Numbered from the stretch's first letter, positions 8,544-17,971 are shown. The stretch: DNA of 50,640 nt from Desulfohalobiaceae bacterium (GCA_027013815.1 JALWFY010000057.1:1-50640), one strand, 5' to 3'. A program made the numbers and translations. Notes: generated by a model not told the origin, from the sequence alone.

Positions 8544-9953
8544 TCACCTAGCCCCTTCACCAGTAAAAACCGTCTTTATTGTCTTAAGTACTATATAAAT
8601 ATCAAAAAATATAGTCATATTTTTTACATAAAACAAATCATATTCTAATTTTTTTAATGCATCTTCTTCAGATGCCCCGTATGGATAATTGACTTGTGCC
8701 CAACCAGTGATTCCAGGTTTTAGACAATGTCTCTCACCATAATATGGAATTTTTGCCTTTAATTGTTCAACAAATTCAGGTCGCTCTGGCCTTGGTCCAA
8801 CAAAACTCATATCCCCCTTAATAACATTCCAAAATTGAGGTATCTCGTCCAATCTAAATCTTCTCAAAAATTTACCAATAGAAGTTACCCTGGGATCATC
8901 TTTCTGAGCCCATTTCACCCCGTCCTTTTCTGCGTCCTGTCTCATGGTCCGAAACTTGAACATCTTATACGGGTTCTCCCACTGTCCTACCCTGATTTGA
9001 GTAAAAAAAATAGGACCTGGGGAAGTTAGTTTGATAAGCAGAGATATAATAAAAAATATTGGGGATAAGATTATTAATCCAATTAAAGAAAAAAATATAT
9101 CAAAAGTTCTTTTTACCAATAATTGTAGTTTATATCTAGCAAATCCCTGAGAAAAAATTAACCAACTTGGTACCACTTGTGTAACCAATACCTTACCACT
9201 GAGATTCTCATAAAATGTAACCCCATCAACAATATATACCCCCCTGGTCTTACATTCCAACAAGAGTTTTATAGGTGAGACCCCTCTCCTCTCTTCAAGG
9301 GCAACAACTATTTTCCGTATATTATTTTCTAAGGCACACCTACATAATTTATCCACATCCCTCTTTATAATATCCTGTTTAAGACCCGAACCCTCAAAAA
9401 AATCATCTTTTAAAGAAGAATGAGGGGGTACAAATATATATTTTATATTATACCCAGAATCAAGATTATCTTGAATTTCATTTATAATATGTAGTCCAAG
9501 CCCACCATCCATTATCATGATTATATTCTCATTCCAGATACCAGATTGACATAAATATTGATATAATATTCTCCATGAGACCAAAAATAATAGGAGAATG
9601 GCAAGTCCAATAAAAAAAATCCCCTGTTCTAAAATAAGTGGTGGATACAGGAAATAAACCGCTGAGAGCACTATACACGTAATCCCTATTGCTTGTATTA
9701 TCTTTAAAAAAAGTTCTAACAAACTAACCCTATATTTAAATTCATATAAAGAACAATAATACAGAGTAATCTGCAATATTAAAGTAATTACACCAATCCT
9801 AATCCATATATTAAGTCTCATATTATGGACAGGGACATGACCATTGTAAAAGAGATAAATTCCTAGATATACGCTAAAAAATACAAATAGACTCTCTAAA
9901 AAAAAGAATACAAGATTTCTAATTGGGTAATATTTATTAAAAAATTTAAGCAT
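8544..9953 (-). CDS. Exopolysaccharide priming sugar-phosphate transferase (TIGR03013-like)
   Basis: A 469-aa polyprenol-phosphate sugar-1-phosphate transferase. Four N-terminal transmembrane helices are followed by a CoA-binding-like central domain. The C-terminal catalytic domain (about 275-469) opens with KRTFDIFFSLIGLI and includes SPGPIFFTQIRVG, FKFRTM, RRFRLDEIPQFWNVIKGDMSFVGPRP split over its usual motifs, and GITGWAQVNY. It starts exopolysaccharide repeat-unit synthesis by loading a sugar phosphate onto undecaprenyl phosphate. It is the variant typical of XrtA loci. The ribosome site is weak. It is third in the operon, between the kinase and the export protein. Confidence 0.92.
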   Translation of the reverse strand: MLKFFNKYYPIRNLVFFFLESLFVFFSVYLGIYLFYNGHVPVHNMRLNIWIRIGVITLILQITLYYCSLYEFKYRVSLLELFLKIIQAIGITCIVLSAVYFLYPPLILEQGIFFIGLAILLLFLVSWRILYQYLCQSGIWNENIIMIMDGGLGLHIINEIQDNLDSGYNIKYIFVPPHSSLKDDFFEGSGLKQDIIKRDVDKLCRCALENNIRKIVVALEERRGVSPIKLLLECKTRGVYIVDGVTFYENLSGKVLVTQVVPSWLIFSQGFARYKLQLLVKRTFDIFFSLIGLIILSPIFFIISLLIKLTSPGPIFFTQIRVGQWENPYKMFKFRTMRQDAEKDGVKWAQKDDPRVTSIGKFLRRFRLDEIPQFWNVIKGDMSFVGPRPERPEFVEQLKAKIPYYGERHCLKPGITGWAQVNYPYGASEEDALKKLEYDLFYVKNMTIFFDIYIVLKTIKTVFTGEGAR

Positions 9954-9979
9954 AGATAAGATATTTAACTAAATAAAAT

Positions 9980-10762
9980 TTAATATGAATATCTATATGA
10001 ATCATATTTCCTATAATACTTTTTTACCTTCTCATATCCATTTAATATTATACCTTTAAATTTGTTCTTATCAAACTTTTCTATGGTATTCTTTACTACA
10101 TCTCTGGGAGTATTGGCCCTTCTAACAACTAAATATATAGCATCTACTTCCCTTGCCAACACAAAGGTCTCAGGTGTGAGTTCAATTGGTGAAGTATCAA
10201 ATATAACATATCTATCTGGATATCTATCCCTTAATTCTCGGACCAGGGCCTTCATCTTTCTAGAAGACAAAAGCTCTGAAGGAATGGCAGAGTCCTCACC
10301 AGCTGGTAATATAGTGAGTTTTTCTATTGAAGTCTTACACAAAAGTCTTTCCAATGGCTCTCCTGTGAGTAAATGTGTGCTAAGCCCTTTTTTTGCATAC
10401 TCCAATCCAAATATCCTATGTATAGTTGGCCTTCTAAGATCTGCATCTACAAGTAAGACATATTCATCAAGACCCTTTGCTATAGTAACTGCCAGATTCG
10501 CTGATACAAAAGATTTGCCCTCGCCTTGAAGACAACTAGTTATCAGTATGGTCTTAGGGGGCTCGCCTTCTAATGGCCTTATAATCCTAGACCTTAAGAA
10601 TCTAAACTCTTCAGCCAATACAGAACCAGGCTTATGGATTACTACCAACTCTTTTGTAAATTCTGGGACCTGAAAATTTTCTCTGTAATCTTTCTCACTA
10701 CCCTTTTCTATGACTGTCCTCTCTTTCTCTGCTTTTTCCAATGCATCATATAATCTTCCCAT
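9980..10762 (-). CDS. XrtA-associated tyrosine autokinase (CpsD/CapB type)
   Basis: A 260-aa bacterial tyrosine kinase. It begins with MGRLYDALEKAEKER, a signature opening of the TIGR03018 family. It has Walker A (SCLQGEGKS, residues 76-84), Walker A' (VDADLRRP, 105-112) and Walker B (YVIFDTSP). The C-terminal tail holds a tyrosine cluster (KKYYRKYDSYRYSY) that would be the autophosphorylation site. It works with the chain-length protein encoded just upstream (stop to start 14 bases) to set polymer length and export. An AGAGAG site precedes the ATG. Confidence 0.93.
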   Translation of the reverse strand: MGRLYDALEKAEKERTVIEKGSEKDYRENFQVPEFTKELVVIHKPGSVLAEEFRFLRSRIIRPLEGEPPKTILITSCLQGEGKSFVSANLAVTIAKGLDEYVLLVDADLRRPTIHRIFGLEYAKKGLSTHLLTGEPLERLLCKTSIEKLTILPAGEDSAIPSELLSSRKMKALVRELRDRYPDRYVIFDTSPIELTPETFVLAREVDAIYLVVRRANTPRDVVKNTIEKFDKNKFKGIILNGYEKVKKYYRKYDSYRYSY

Positions 10763-10776
10763 AGCTATCTCTCTAT

Positions 10777-12231
10777 TTATTTTTCTTCTGTCTCAAATGG
10801 CAGACAAACTATTACTTTTGCATTTAAATAACTCTCTATTTCCTCTGGGGTATAAAATGCTGGGTCCAAACTCTCCTTTAAAAATGCAAGCCCTAGTCCC
10901 AGTCCTAGTCCCAATATTATAGAGATAAAACCAACTTTTTTTACATCTGGAGAACTTGGGACCAGAGATGGTACTGCAGGATCAATTACCCTAAATTGCT
11001 CACCCTTTTGACGCTTTTCCAATTCCTCAGCCATCTCTGCATTCAATTTTTTTGCCAACAATGCCTGATATCTCTTGCTCAAAACATTATATTCCTTTTG
11101 CATCTTCTCTAGCTGCAGTGCTATTTTAGGAGTAATCTCTATCCTTTTCTTATAGACTGCTATTTGGGCCTCAACCTGCTTTATCCTGTTTTGATAATTC
11201 GTTATCTGGTTTCTAATGGTTTGTAATTGGTAATACAAAGGGGTCTCCTCCTTAAATACCCTTCCTTTGTGTTTCTTTAATTGTTTTTTTAGTCTCTCGA
11301 TCTTTTTCTCCAAGGCCACCACGTCTGGATGTCTTGGAGTATAAATAGATCTAAGTTCCCTCAGCCTCATCTCCAACTGATCAATTGACTCAAAATTATT
11401 CTCTTTTTGAGATATATTAGAGGTCATAGGATTTTGAGATTTTAATTGTTCTCTTAAAATAGCTTCCTGCTGTTTTGCAATGGTGAGCAAATTTGCCAGA
11501 TTATTATATTCATCTTTTAATTGATTTAATATGGTGATGTTCGACTGTAGTTCATCTGGCAATGCCCCCATGTGCTCTTTTTTAAATCCTTCTAGTTCCC
11601 TTCCCTTTCTCTCCATCTCGTCTTTTAACCTAGCAACCTCTGACTCCAAAAATTTTGTAGTACCCATGGCCATTTCTTCTCGGATCTTTAAATTCTCATC
11701 AATAAATTGAGATGCCAAGGCATTTGCAACATCTGCTGCTATTTTTGGATCATACCATTCAAAAGATATCTCAAATGCCCTTTTCCCCCCCTTTAAAGAT
11801 ACCTGTATCTTTTTCCTGACAAAATTGACAAGTTGCATATCATCACCAGGGACTTTCTTGTTCCCAGTAGAACCCAGTCCTAACTTTTCAAGAATATTAT
11901 CCTTTATTTTTTCAAACCGTCCCTTTTCCCTTGGGCTATTTAATTGAAACTCCTTTATTATCCTTTCTATATTAGTACGACTATATACTTGTTGAGATAT
12001 TGTATTTAATCTATTTTGCAGGCTTTCAGTTATAGTGGATTTTACATAAGAGCTTGGTATCCTTTGAGACTCAACTAGAATTAAAGTAGTTGATTTATAT
12101 GTCTTTGGAGTAACTAAGATATAGATTCCACCACATATTATAGACATTATAAAAGGAATAATTATCCACCACCTACGCCGTTTAACGATATCAAAATAGG
12201 GTTGAAGATCAATTTTTTGGATTTTAAACAT
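10777..12231 (-). CDS. XrtA-system chain-length determinant (Wzz/PCP family, TIGR03007-like)
   Basis: A 484-aa polysaccharide co-polymerase. It has an N-terminal Wzz domain with a membrane segment (about 22-43, after RRRWWIIIP) and a long periplasmic coiled-coil region (about 180-410, rich in E, K, L and Q). A conserved P-x-x-P segment (VIDPAVPSLVPSSP) precedes the second membrane segment near 435-455. It controls chain length and activates the neighbouring tyrosine kinase. As first gene of the ten-gene operon it is preceded by the sigma-54-like site at 12278-12293. An AGGAG lies 12 bases from the ATG. Confidence 0.93.
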   Translation of the reverse strand: MFKIQKIDLQPYFDIVKRRRWWIIIPFIMSIICGGIYILVTPKTYKSTTLILVESQRIPSSYVKSTITESLQNRLNTISQQVYSRTNIERIIKEFQLNSPREKGRFEKIKDNILEKLGLGSTGNKKVPGDDMQLVNFVRKKIQVSLKGGKRAFEISFEWYDPKIAADVANALASQFIDENLKIREEMAMGTTKFLESEVARLKDEMERKGRELEGFKKEHMGALPDELQSNITILNQLKDEYNNLANLLTIAKQQEAILREQLKSQNPMTSNISQKENNFESIDQLEMRLRELRSIYTPRHPDVVALEKKIERLKKQLKKHKGRVFKEETPLYYQLQTIRNQITNYQNRIKQVEAQIAVYKKRIEITPKIALQLEKMQKEYNVLSKRYQALLAKKLNAEMAEELEKRQKGEQFRVIDPAVPSLVPSSPDVKKVGFISIILGLGLGLGLAFLKESLDPAFYTPEEIESYLNAKVIVCLPFETEEK

Positions 12232-12277
12232 AATAAGCTAGATTCTCCTTTATCAAAAATAAATATCAAGATGGCCC

Positions 12278-12293
12278 TGCCAAATTAATGCCA
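12278..12293 (-). promoter_or_regulatory. Sigma-54-type promoter candidate for the XrtA operon
   Basis: Minus-strand TGGCATTAATTTGGCA matches the sigma-54 consensus TGGCAC-N5-TTGCA. The -24 element is 5 of 6, the spacing is exact, and the -12 element has one mismatch. It lies 46 bases upstream of the chain-length gene, leaving a leader of about 35 bases. This is the stronger of the sigma-54-like sites in the window. Confidence 0.6.
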
Positions 12294-12527
12294 TGATAAT
12301 TATCTTGACAAAACCACCTAGTCATGACCTATATTATTTCAAAATATGAAATTTATATATGCATTGCTATATTTACATTAACTTGATTAAACTTATTTTT
12401 CTTTTTTATCAACCAGAAATATAATATTCAGTGAATTAATGAAAATATTTTCACTTTAATATGAATTCTTTTTCATCAGAAAAAAAAATTAAAGGGAACT
12501 TATGTACTTTCTTTGAATAAAGATTAG

Positions 12528-12544
12528 TTGTACAATTCTTGCAT
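12528..12544 (+). promoter_or_regulatory. Weak sigma-54-like site upstream of the PilZ/kinase-like gene
   Basis: TTGTAC-N5-TTGCAT on the plus strand has a perfect -12 element but lacks the invariant GG of the -24 element. It lies about 100 bases before the gene at 12642. The 410-base divergent region 12232-12641 is otherwise AT-rich with no other clear signal. Confidence 0.25.
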
Positions 12545-12641
12545 AGTCTTTTTTCGACTAAAAAAATATTGTTGTCTCAAATTCAGAGATCTAGATATAG
12601 ATCTTAGCAACTATTTAAGATAAAATAAAAAAATAAGTTTC

Positions 12642-13775
12642 ATGTTAAAAAAAATAGGTGAAAAAAGACAAGAACCAAGGATACCCCTTGAAATAAGGGG
12701 AATAATTAAAAGACCAAGTTTTTCAGAGTCGAAAAAATGTATAGTAAAGAATCTAAGCCTGCACGGTGCATTGATTCATTTTGATGAGCCATTAGACAAA
12801 AATGAACTGGTTCAAATATCCCTTGAGCAAGGAATTAACAATTATTACAAAAAGTTAGGAGTTGTAAAATGGTGCAGGAATGGAACAATACCCTATAGAA
12901 TTGGAGTCTATTTTAACAAGGAAGTTGATATCCCTATATCATTAAAAGATTTATCAAAATCCATAGAAGAATATGTGAGAGTTTCTTTTAGATCAGAAGA
13001 AGGACATTCTACATTAGTGAACAATTTTTATATAAACCTCTTCAAAGACTCTATCCCTCAACTATATATTGGTCATTTGTGCTCTTTTTTTAAAAACAAG
13101 ATCATTGATATATTTCAATCTATTAGTAGTGAATCTAATATTATTTTTTTGCAGATAAAAAGATTGTTAAATATCTTAGAGCAAAAAGACACACAAGAAA
13201 TCGAAAAAAACATATATTTTTTCTATAATCATATTGAAAATATTAACAACGAATTAGTTAAGATAAAAAATTTTTTACACACAATAGACAATAATCTAAC
13301 AGAGGTATCTGAACATCCTATAGATATTATAGATTTCAAAAAAATATTAAGTGATGGAATAAATTCATTCTTTCATAAGGTAAATGCCTTTGGCAAAGTA
13401 GAAATATCCTATGACCTATCTGCAAATATCCCAATCTTTATTGGAAGGACTTACATCTTAAAAACAGCTATAGATATGATATTTGGTTTTATTACAAATT
13501 ATATATTTTTTTATAATGCAAATAAAATTCATATATACATATCCTATCAAGACAAGACCATAAGTATCAATTGTTTTAATAATGGATCAGACATGTTTAA
13601 AGATGATATTTTTATATGTAAACAAAACTTGCTCTCCACATACACAAAAAACAAATTTATTAATTTTTTAAAATTCATAGTAATAATCTTAGAAGAATAT
13701 GATGCAAGTATAAAAATTAGGAATGAATCAGGTAACAACATGATTTCTTTAAATCTTTCAATAAAACCTGTCTAA
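12642..13775 (+). CDS. PilZ-domain protein with degenerate histidine-kinase-like C-terminus
   Basis: A 377-aa protein. Residues about 8-105 are a PilZ domain: an RQEPR motif near residue 9, then KNLSLHGALIHF for the D/N-x-S-x-x-G motif. The middle (about 110-240) is helical and coiled. The C-terminal 130 residues resemble a HATPase domain. There is an N-box-like helix (LKTAIDMIFGFITNY), a G1-like loop (NCFNNGSDM) and a final strand NMISLNLSI. The catalytic asparagine and DxGxG residues are not conserved, and no phospho-acceptor histidine box is obvious. It may sense c-di-GMP and act as a scaffold for regulation of the XrtA locus. The ribosome site is weak. No name is given because I do not recognise the architecture. 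Confidence 0.65.
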   Translation: MLKKIGEKRQEPRIPLEIRGIIKRPSFSESKKCIVKNLSLHGALIHFDEPLDKNELVQISLEQGINNYYKKLGVVKWCRNGTIPYRIGVYFNKEVDIPISLKDLSKSIEEYVRVSFRSEEGHSTLVNNFYINLFKDSIPQLYIGHLCSFFKNKIIDIFQSISSESNIIFLQIKRLLNILEQKDTQEIEKNIYFFYNHIENINNELVKIKNFLHTIDNNLTEVSEHPIDIIDFKKILSDGINSFFHKVNAFGKVEISYDLSANIPIFIGRTYILKTAIDMIFGFITNYIFFYNANKIHIYISYQDKTISINCFNNGSDMFKDDIFICKQNLLSTYTKNKFINFLKFIVIILEEYDASIKIRNESGNNMISLNLSIKPV

Positions 13776-13825
13776 TACTTCCATCAAATGTTTAACCAAA
13801 AAATTGTAAGATCGGGGTAATAAAA

Positions 13826-16231
13826 ATGATCAAAAAAATCGTTATCTTTTTTTTGTCAATTTCCATGGTCTCTCTTATATCTTGCCAAAATAAGACAGAA
13901 AAATATAAAGACTACCTCAAACAGGGCAAGACCTTTTTAGAAAAAAATGAGTTAAATAAAGCCAGGATACAACTCTTAAATGCTGCAAAAATAAATCCCA
14001 AGGGCAGCGAGGCCTACTATTATCTAGGTGAAGTATTTTTGAGAAAAAAAATGTTTAGGTTAGCTGTAAGCAATTATATGACTGCCCTAAAATATAATCT
14101 TGAATACTTTGACCCTAATTTTCGTATGGGAGAGTTGTTGATTGGAGCAAAAAGATTTGATGACGCTATGAAATTTCTAAAAAGGGCAATAAAAAAACGA
14201 CCAAAGGATATAAAAGCAAATGACCTCTATTCATATTGTCTTATGCAACAAAAAAGATATAAGGACGCAGAAAAGGTCTTAAATCAAACACTCTCTATAG
14301 CCCCTGAGGATCCAGGGACCTTAATACTATTAGGAAATATCTATCTTATTAAGGATAAGGATATAAAAAAGGCAGAAGAATTTTTCAAAAAGGCGATACA
14401 GGCAAAAAATACAAGGTTTAAAAATTTCCTTCCCCTATATAATCTTTATTTGAGGGAAAAGGCCTTTGACAAGGCAGAAGAAACCCTAATTAATGCTGAA
14501 AAGAGGTTTCCCAAGGACCCTGAGATAAACATTGCACTGGCAAATTTTTATATAAACACAGGTCATACAGACAAGGCAGAAAAACAGATAAAAATTGCTA
14601 TAAATAAAGATCCTAAAAATCCCTCTTTCTATAAGATGCTATCGTTTTTATATATATTTAAACAAAGAGACATAAAAAAGGGAGAGGAAGTCTTAAAAGA
14701 TGCAATCAAAAATGCAGGTGATCGACCCCAATCTTATATAAACCTTGCAGTTTTCTATCTTTCAATTAAAGATGGCAAGGATGCAGAAAAAATTCTTAAT
14801 CAAGCCATTAAAAAATTTCCCAAAAATCCAGTGCCAATGAGGCTTCTGGCCCAATATTACTACGAGACCAAAGATATATCCAAGGCCAAAGAACTATATG
14901 AAAAACTCTTAAAAAAAGACAAAAACGACCCACTTGCCAGATTAATTAAGGCAAAAATACTGTTGCGACAAGGAAAAGATGAACAGGCCAAGGAGATCTT
15001 GACCAGGCTTATCAAAGATAACCCCCAATTTGATGAGGCATATTTTACCAAGGCATTATTGGATTTCAAGGAGGGGAAAAAGGAACTAGCTAAAGAGGAT
15101 CTCAATAGAACATTAGACATCAATCCAAATCATTTAAAAGCCAATTTATTCATGTCTGAGATATTAATTAGAGAAAAGGATTTTCAGGGTGCCAAGGAAT
15201 ATTTAAAAAAGGCAAAGTCTCTGAGTCCTACTGATATCAGAATCTATATAAACCTAGGCAGGATTGCCCTTGCTGAAAAAAAATATGCTCAAGCAGAAAA
15301 AGAATTTAATAGGGTCATTACCCTCACTCCTAAAAATCCAACAGGATATGTACTCCTAGCTGATACCTATTTGTATGAAAAAAAATTGGACAAGGCATTA
15401 AATGAGTATAAACAGGCATTAGATCTGAACCCTTATACCATAAAGTCCATAACCAATATCCCCTTAGTTTATCTATTAAAAAAAGAAAATAAAAAGGCCA
15501 TAGAGTTTTGCAGAAATATCATGTCAAACTACAAGGACAAAAAAATCAGGGGATTTATATATTATACCCTTGGAAAGGTATATCTTGCAGCAAAAAAAAT
15601 AAATAAGGCAGAAGAGGCCTTCAAGAACTCCTTAAAAGAAAACCCCAATGCCATCTTGCCTTACATTCAAATGGCAAACATTGCGTTAATGCAAAAAAAT
15701 ATAGACGAGGCAATAGGATATTATTCTAAGATAGAGAAAAAAGAGCCCAATAACTTAATAACACTTATGACCCTAGGGGTTTTATACAACAAAAAACAGG
15801 ATTTAAATAACGCAAAGAAATATTATAAAAAATGCTTACAGATTAAGCCAGACTTTGCCCCAGCGGCCAACAACCTTGCATGGCTAATTGTTGAGCAAGG
15901 AGGAAACCTAGACAAGGCCCTTTCATTGGCCCAAATAGCAAAACAAAAAATGCCAGATAACCCATATGTGTCAGACACACTGGGGTGGATTTATGTGAAA
16001 AAAAATGCATTTTTAAGCGCTATAGCACAACTAGAAGATGCCCATAAGTCCTTGCCAAACATGCCGACTGTCACCTATCATCTGGCATATGCATACTTTA
16101 AAAACCAAAATTATGCTGATGCAAAAAATCTAATTGAACAATTGTTAAAGGAGAAGAAAAATTTTCCAGAAAAAAAAGAATGTAAAAAACTCCTTGAGCA
16201 AATCAACAAAATTACAAAGAAGTCAAAATAA
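13826..16231 (+). CDS. prsT: PEP-CTERM-system TPR lipoprotein PrsT
   Basis: An 801-aa lipoprotein. The N-terminal hydrophobic signal ends in a lipobox (MVSLISC, cysteine at about residue 20). The rest is a chain of roughly twenty tetratricopeptide repeats, such as AYYYLGEVFLRKKMFRLAV, with repeated P-x-x motifs every 34 residues. Length and order match the TIGR02917 family (PrsT) of exosortase loci. Repeats of this kind bind proteins, and in alginate and cellulose systems similar proteins scaffold secretion across the periplasm. A GGGGT-type site precedes the ATG. The ATPase gene follows after 11 bases. Confidence 0.9.
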   Translation: MIKKIVIFFLSISMVSLISCQNKTEKYKDYLKQGKTFLEKNELNKARIQLLNAAKINPKGSEAYYYLGEVFLRKKMFRLAVSNYMTALKYNLEYFDPNFRMGELLIGAKRFDDAMKFLKRAIKKRPKDIKANDLYSYCLMQQKRYKDAEKVLNQTLSIAPEDPGTLILLGNIYLIKDKDIKKAEEFFKKAIQAKNTRFKNFLPLYNLYLREKAFDKAEETLINAEKRFPKDPEINIALANFYINTGHTDKAEKQIKIAINKDPKNPSFYKMLSFLYIFKQRDIKKGEEVLKDAIKNAGDRPQSYINLAVFYLSIKDGKDAEKILNQAIKKFPKNPVPMRLLAQYYYETKDISKAKELYEKLLKKDKNDPLARLIKAKILLRQGKDEQAKEILTRLIKDNPQFDEAYFTKALLDFKEGKKELAKEDLNRTLDINPNHLKANLFMSEILIREKDFQGAKEYLKKAKSLSPTDIRIYINLGRIALAEKKYAQAEKEFNRVITLTPKNPTGYVLLADTYLYEKKLDKALNEYKQALDLNPYTIKSITNIPLVYLLKKENKKAIEFCRNIMSNYKDKKIRGFIYYTLGKVYLAAKKINKAEEAFKNSLKENPNAILPYIQMANIALMQKNIDEAIGYYSKIEKKEPNNLITLMTLGVLYNKKQDLNNAKKYYKKCLQIKPDFAPAANNLAWLIVEQGGNLDKALSLAQIAKQKMPDNPYVSDTLGWIYVKKNAFLSAIAQLEDAHKSLPNMPTVTYHLAYAYFKNQNYADAKNLIEQLLKEKKNFPEKKECKKLLEQINKITKKSK

Positions 16232-16242
16232 CGTTAAATACA

Positions 16243-17874
16243 ATGTATTTAAAATTTTATGGATTAAAAAGGGAACCATTTCATATAACCCCTGATCCCT
16301 TTTTCTTTTACCTAGGGCCAAGTCATAGAGAAGCCTTTGCAGCTCTAATATATGCCATAAAGAACAAAAAAGGATTTGTGGCAATCACAGGAGAAGTAGG
16401 TCTTGGCAAGACTACTGTAATAAGGACATTCCTACAACAATATAAAAAACAAAAGAATCTAAAAGTCCTTTTTATATTTAATACTAAACTAAGTTTTAAA
16501 AATCTCCTAAAATTAATTTTATTGGAACTTGGGATCGAGAAAGAAAAATTACAATCCTTAACATATAATACAGATGAAGATTTTGAAGTAGAAGCGATTC
16601 AGTTACTATATCATAATTTAATAGAAGATTATAAAAAAGGGATCAATGTTGTCCTTATCCTAGATGAGGCTCAAAACCTTCCTATCGCTACCTTAGAAAA
16701 ACTCCGCCTGATATCCAACCTAGAGACAGATAGGAATAAACTCATCCAAATATTCTTGATTGGTCAACCAGAATTAGACAAAAAACTCTCTTTAAAAAAT
16801 CTAAGACAACTTACACAAAGGATAGAGTTAAGGGTAAAGTTGACTCCTTTTAAAAAGGGAGAAGTGGCAAAATATATTGACTACAGACTAAAAAAAGCAG
16901 GATATGCTGGCCCTCAACTATTTACCAAGGGTGCAATAAAAAAGATCTGCAAATACTCTAACGGAATACCACGTAAAATAAATGTGATATGTGATAATGC
17001 ATTAATAAATGGTTTTAGTTTAGACAAGAAGAAAATTGACACCCGAATAATAAAAGAAGTTTGTCAGGAATTATACGATAAGGACAATATATTCAGTATC
17101 AAAAAAATTATCTATATAATTATATTCCTAGTCATTTTCTCAACATCATTTTATATTGGTACACATGTAAATGATTTAACACAAATATCCTTATTTAAAA
17201 ATAACCAATCAATTATTACGCAACTATCCAAAGTCCAAAATAACACCCCAAAAATTATAGATAAAAGTACTATGCAAAATAATACATCTTTAAATAAGAT
17301 TTCAGTAACTGAACAAAAAAAACATATATATAAACAAGCCCTTTACCATACTGATAATAACACTGAATCATATTCAATTTCTACTCAAACAATCTTAAAA
17401 AAAACAACAAAAGAACCATATGAAGATAAACTAACTAAATCTTATAGCAATAATACAATAAATACATCCAAGGCTATAAAACTAAAAAATAAACTTTTAA
17501 CTGAGTTAGACACCAGGGGAAAAATCATATACTTAATCCTAGATGAAAAATTTCCTTTTTTTAAAAAACTATCTGAGGTTCGACAGATAGTGCTTGTAGA
17601 AATGGCAAAACAGACCTCTATTGGTGGACTTATGACCTTTAAAAAAATGCTAGCGGCCTTAGGTAGAGGAGATTATAATGCTGCCTCCAAACACATGCTC
17701 TATTCCACATGGTATGAAAGGGTAGGCCTTAAGGCATATGAATTAGCTAAAATAATGAAGACCAATAATATGAAGTTGTTAATAGATTGGATTAACAAAT
17801 ATAGGATAGAAAATCATTCCAAACAAGACACATCAAACTCTAGCACGCCCTCTCCTGAAAAAACTCCCCAATAA
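16243..17874 (+). CDS. XrtA-associated ExeA-like ATPase with C-terminal lysozyme-like lobe
   Basis: A 543-aa protein. Residues 1-270 form an ExeA/GspA-type AAA ATPase (YGLKREPFHITPDPFFFY at the start, Walker A GEVGLGKTT at 50-58, Walker B LILDEAQNL), as in the TIGR03015 ATPase of PEP-CTERM loci. One transmembrane helix follows at about 288-306, then a low-complexity N/T/S/K linker. Residues about 415-510 align by eye with the C-terminal lobe of T4-type phage lysozyme (VRQIVLVEMAKQTSIGGL, GDYNAASKHMLYSTWY, ELAKIMKT). The catalytic N-terminal lobe is absent. The lobe would be periplasmic, so peptidoglycan binding is a natural guess. The family is usually much shorter. No strong ribosome site is seen. 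Confidence 0.88.
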   Translation: MYLKFYGLKREPFHITPDPFFFYLGPSHREAFAALIYAIKNKKGFVAITGEVGLGKTTVIRTFLQQYKKQKNLKVLFIFNTKLSFKNLLKLILLELGIEKEKLQSLTYNTDEDFEVEAIQLLYHNLIEDYKKGINVVLILDEAQNLPIATLEKLRLISNLETDRNKLIQIFLIGQPELDKKLSLKNLRQLTQRIELRVKLTPFKKGEVAKYIDYRLKKAGYAGPQLFTKGAIKKICKYSNGIPRKINVICDNALINGFSLDKKKIDTRIIKEVCQELYDKDNIFSIKKIIYIIIFLVIFSTSFYIGTHVNDLTQISLFKNNQSIITQLSKVQNNTPKIIDKSTMQNNTSLNKISVTEQKKHIYKQALYHTDNNTESYSISTQTILKKTTKEPYEDKLTKSYSNNTINTSKAIKLKNKLLTELDTRGKIIYLILDEKFPFFKKLSEVRQIVLVEMAKQTSIGGLMTFKKMLAALGRGDYNAASKHMLYSTWYERVGLKAYELAKIMKTNNMKLLIDWINKYRIENHSKQDTSNSSTPSPEKTPQ

Positions 17875-17916
17875 CAAGGCAGTTCCCATAAAGATGTTTG
17901 TTGCTGGCTCAGGCAC
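17833..17916 (-). pseudogene. Decayed PEP-CTERM sorting tail
   Basis: On the minus strand, 27 codons read VPEPATNIFMGTALL, then a hydrophobic stretch and the basic end FFRRGRARV, followed by TGA. This is a complete PEP-CTERM signal (PEP motif, helix, arginine-rich tail). The frame is closed by TAG immediately upstream and there is no protein body. A neighbouring frame begins ATG AAA GTC CTA just before it, so a frameshifted remnant is possible. It lies antisense to the last 14 codons of the ATPase gene. It looks like the scar of a lost exosortase substrate gene. Confidence 0.7.
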
Positions 17917-17971
17917 CTAGGACTTTCATGTCATGGGAAAAAGGTGAGAATACTTTACATAACTTCTTCCT

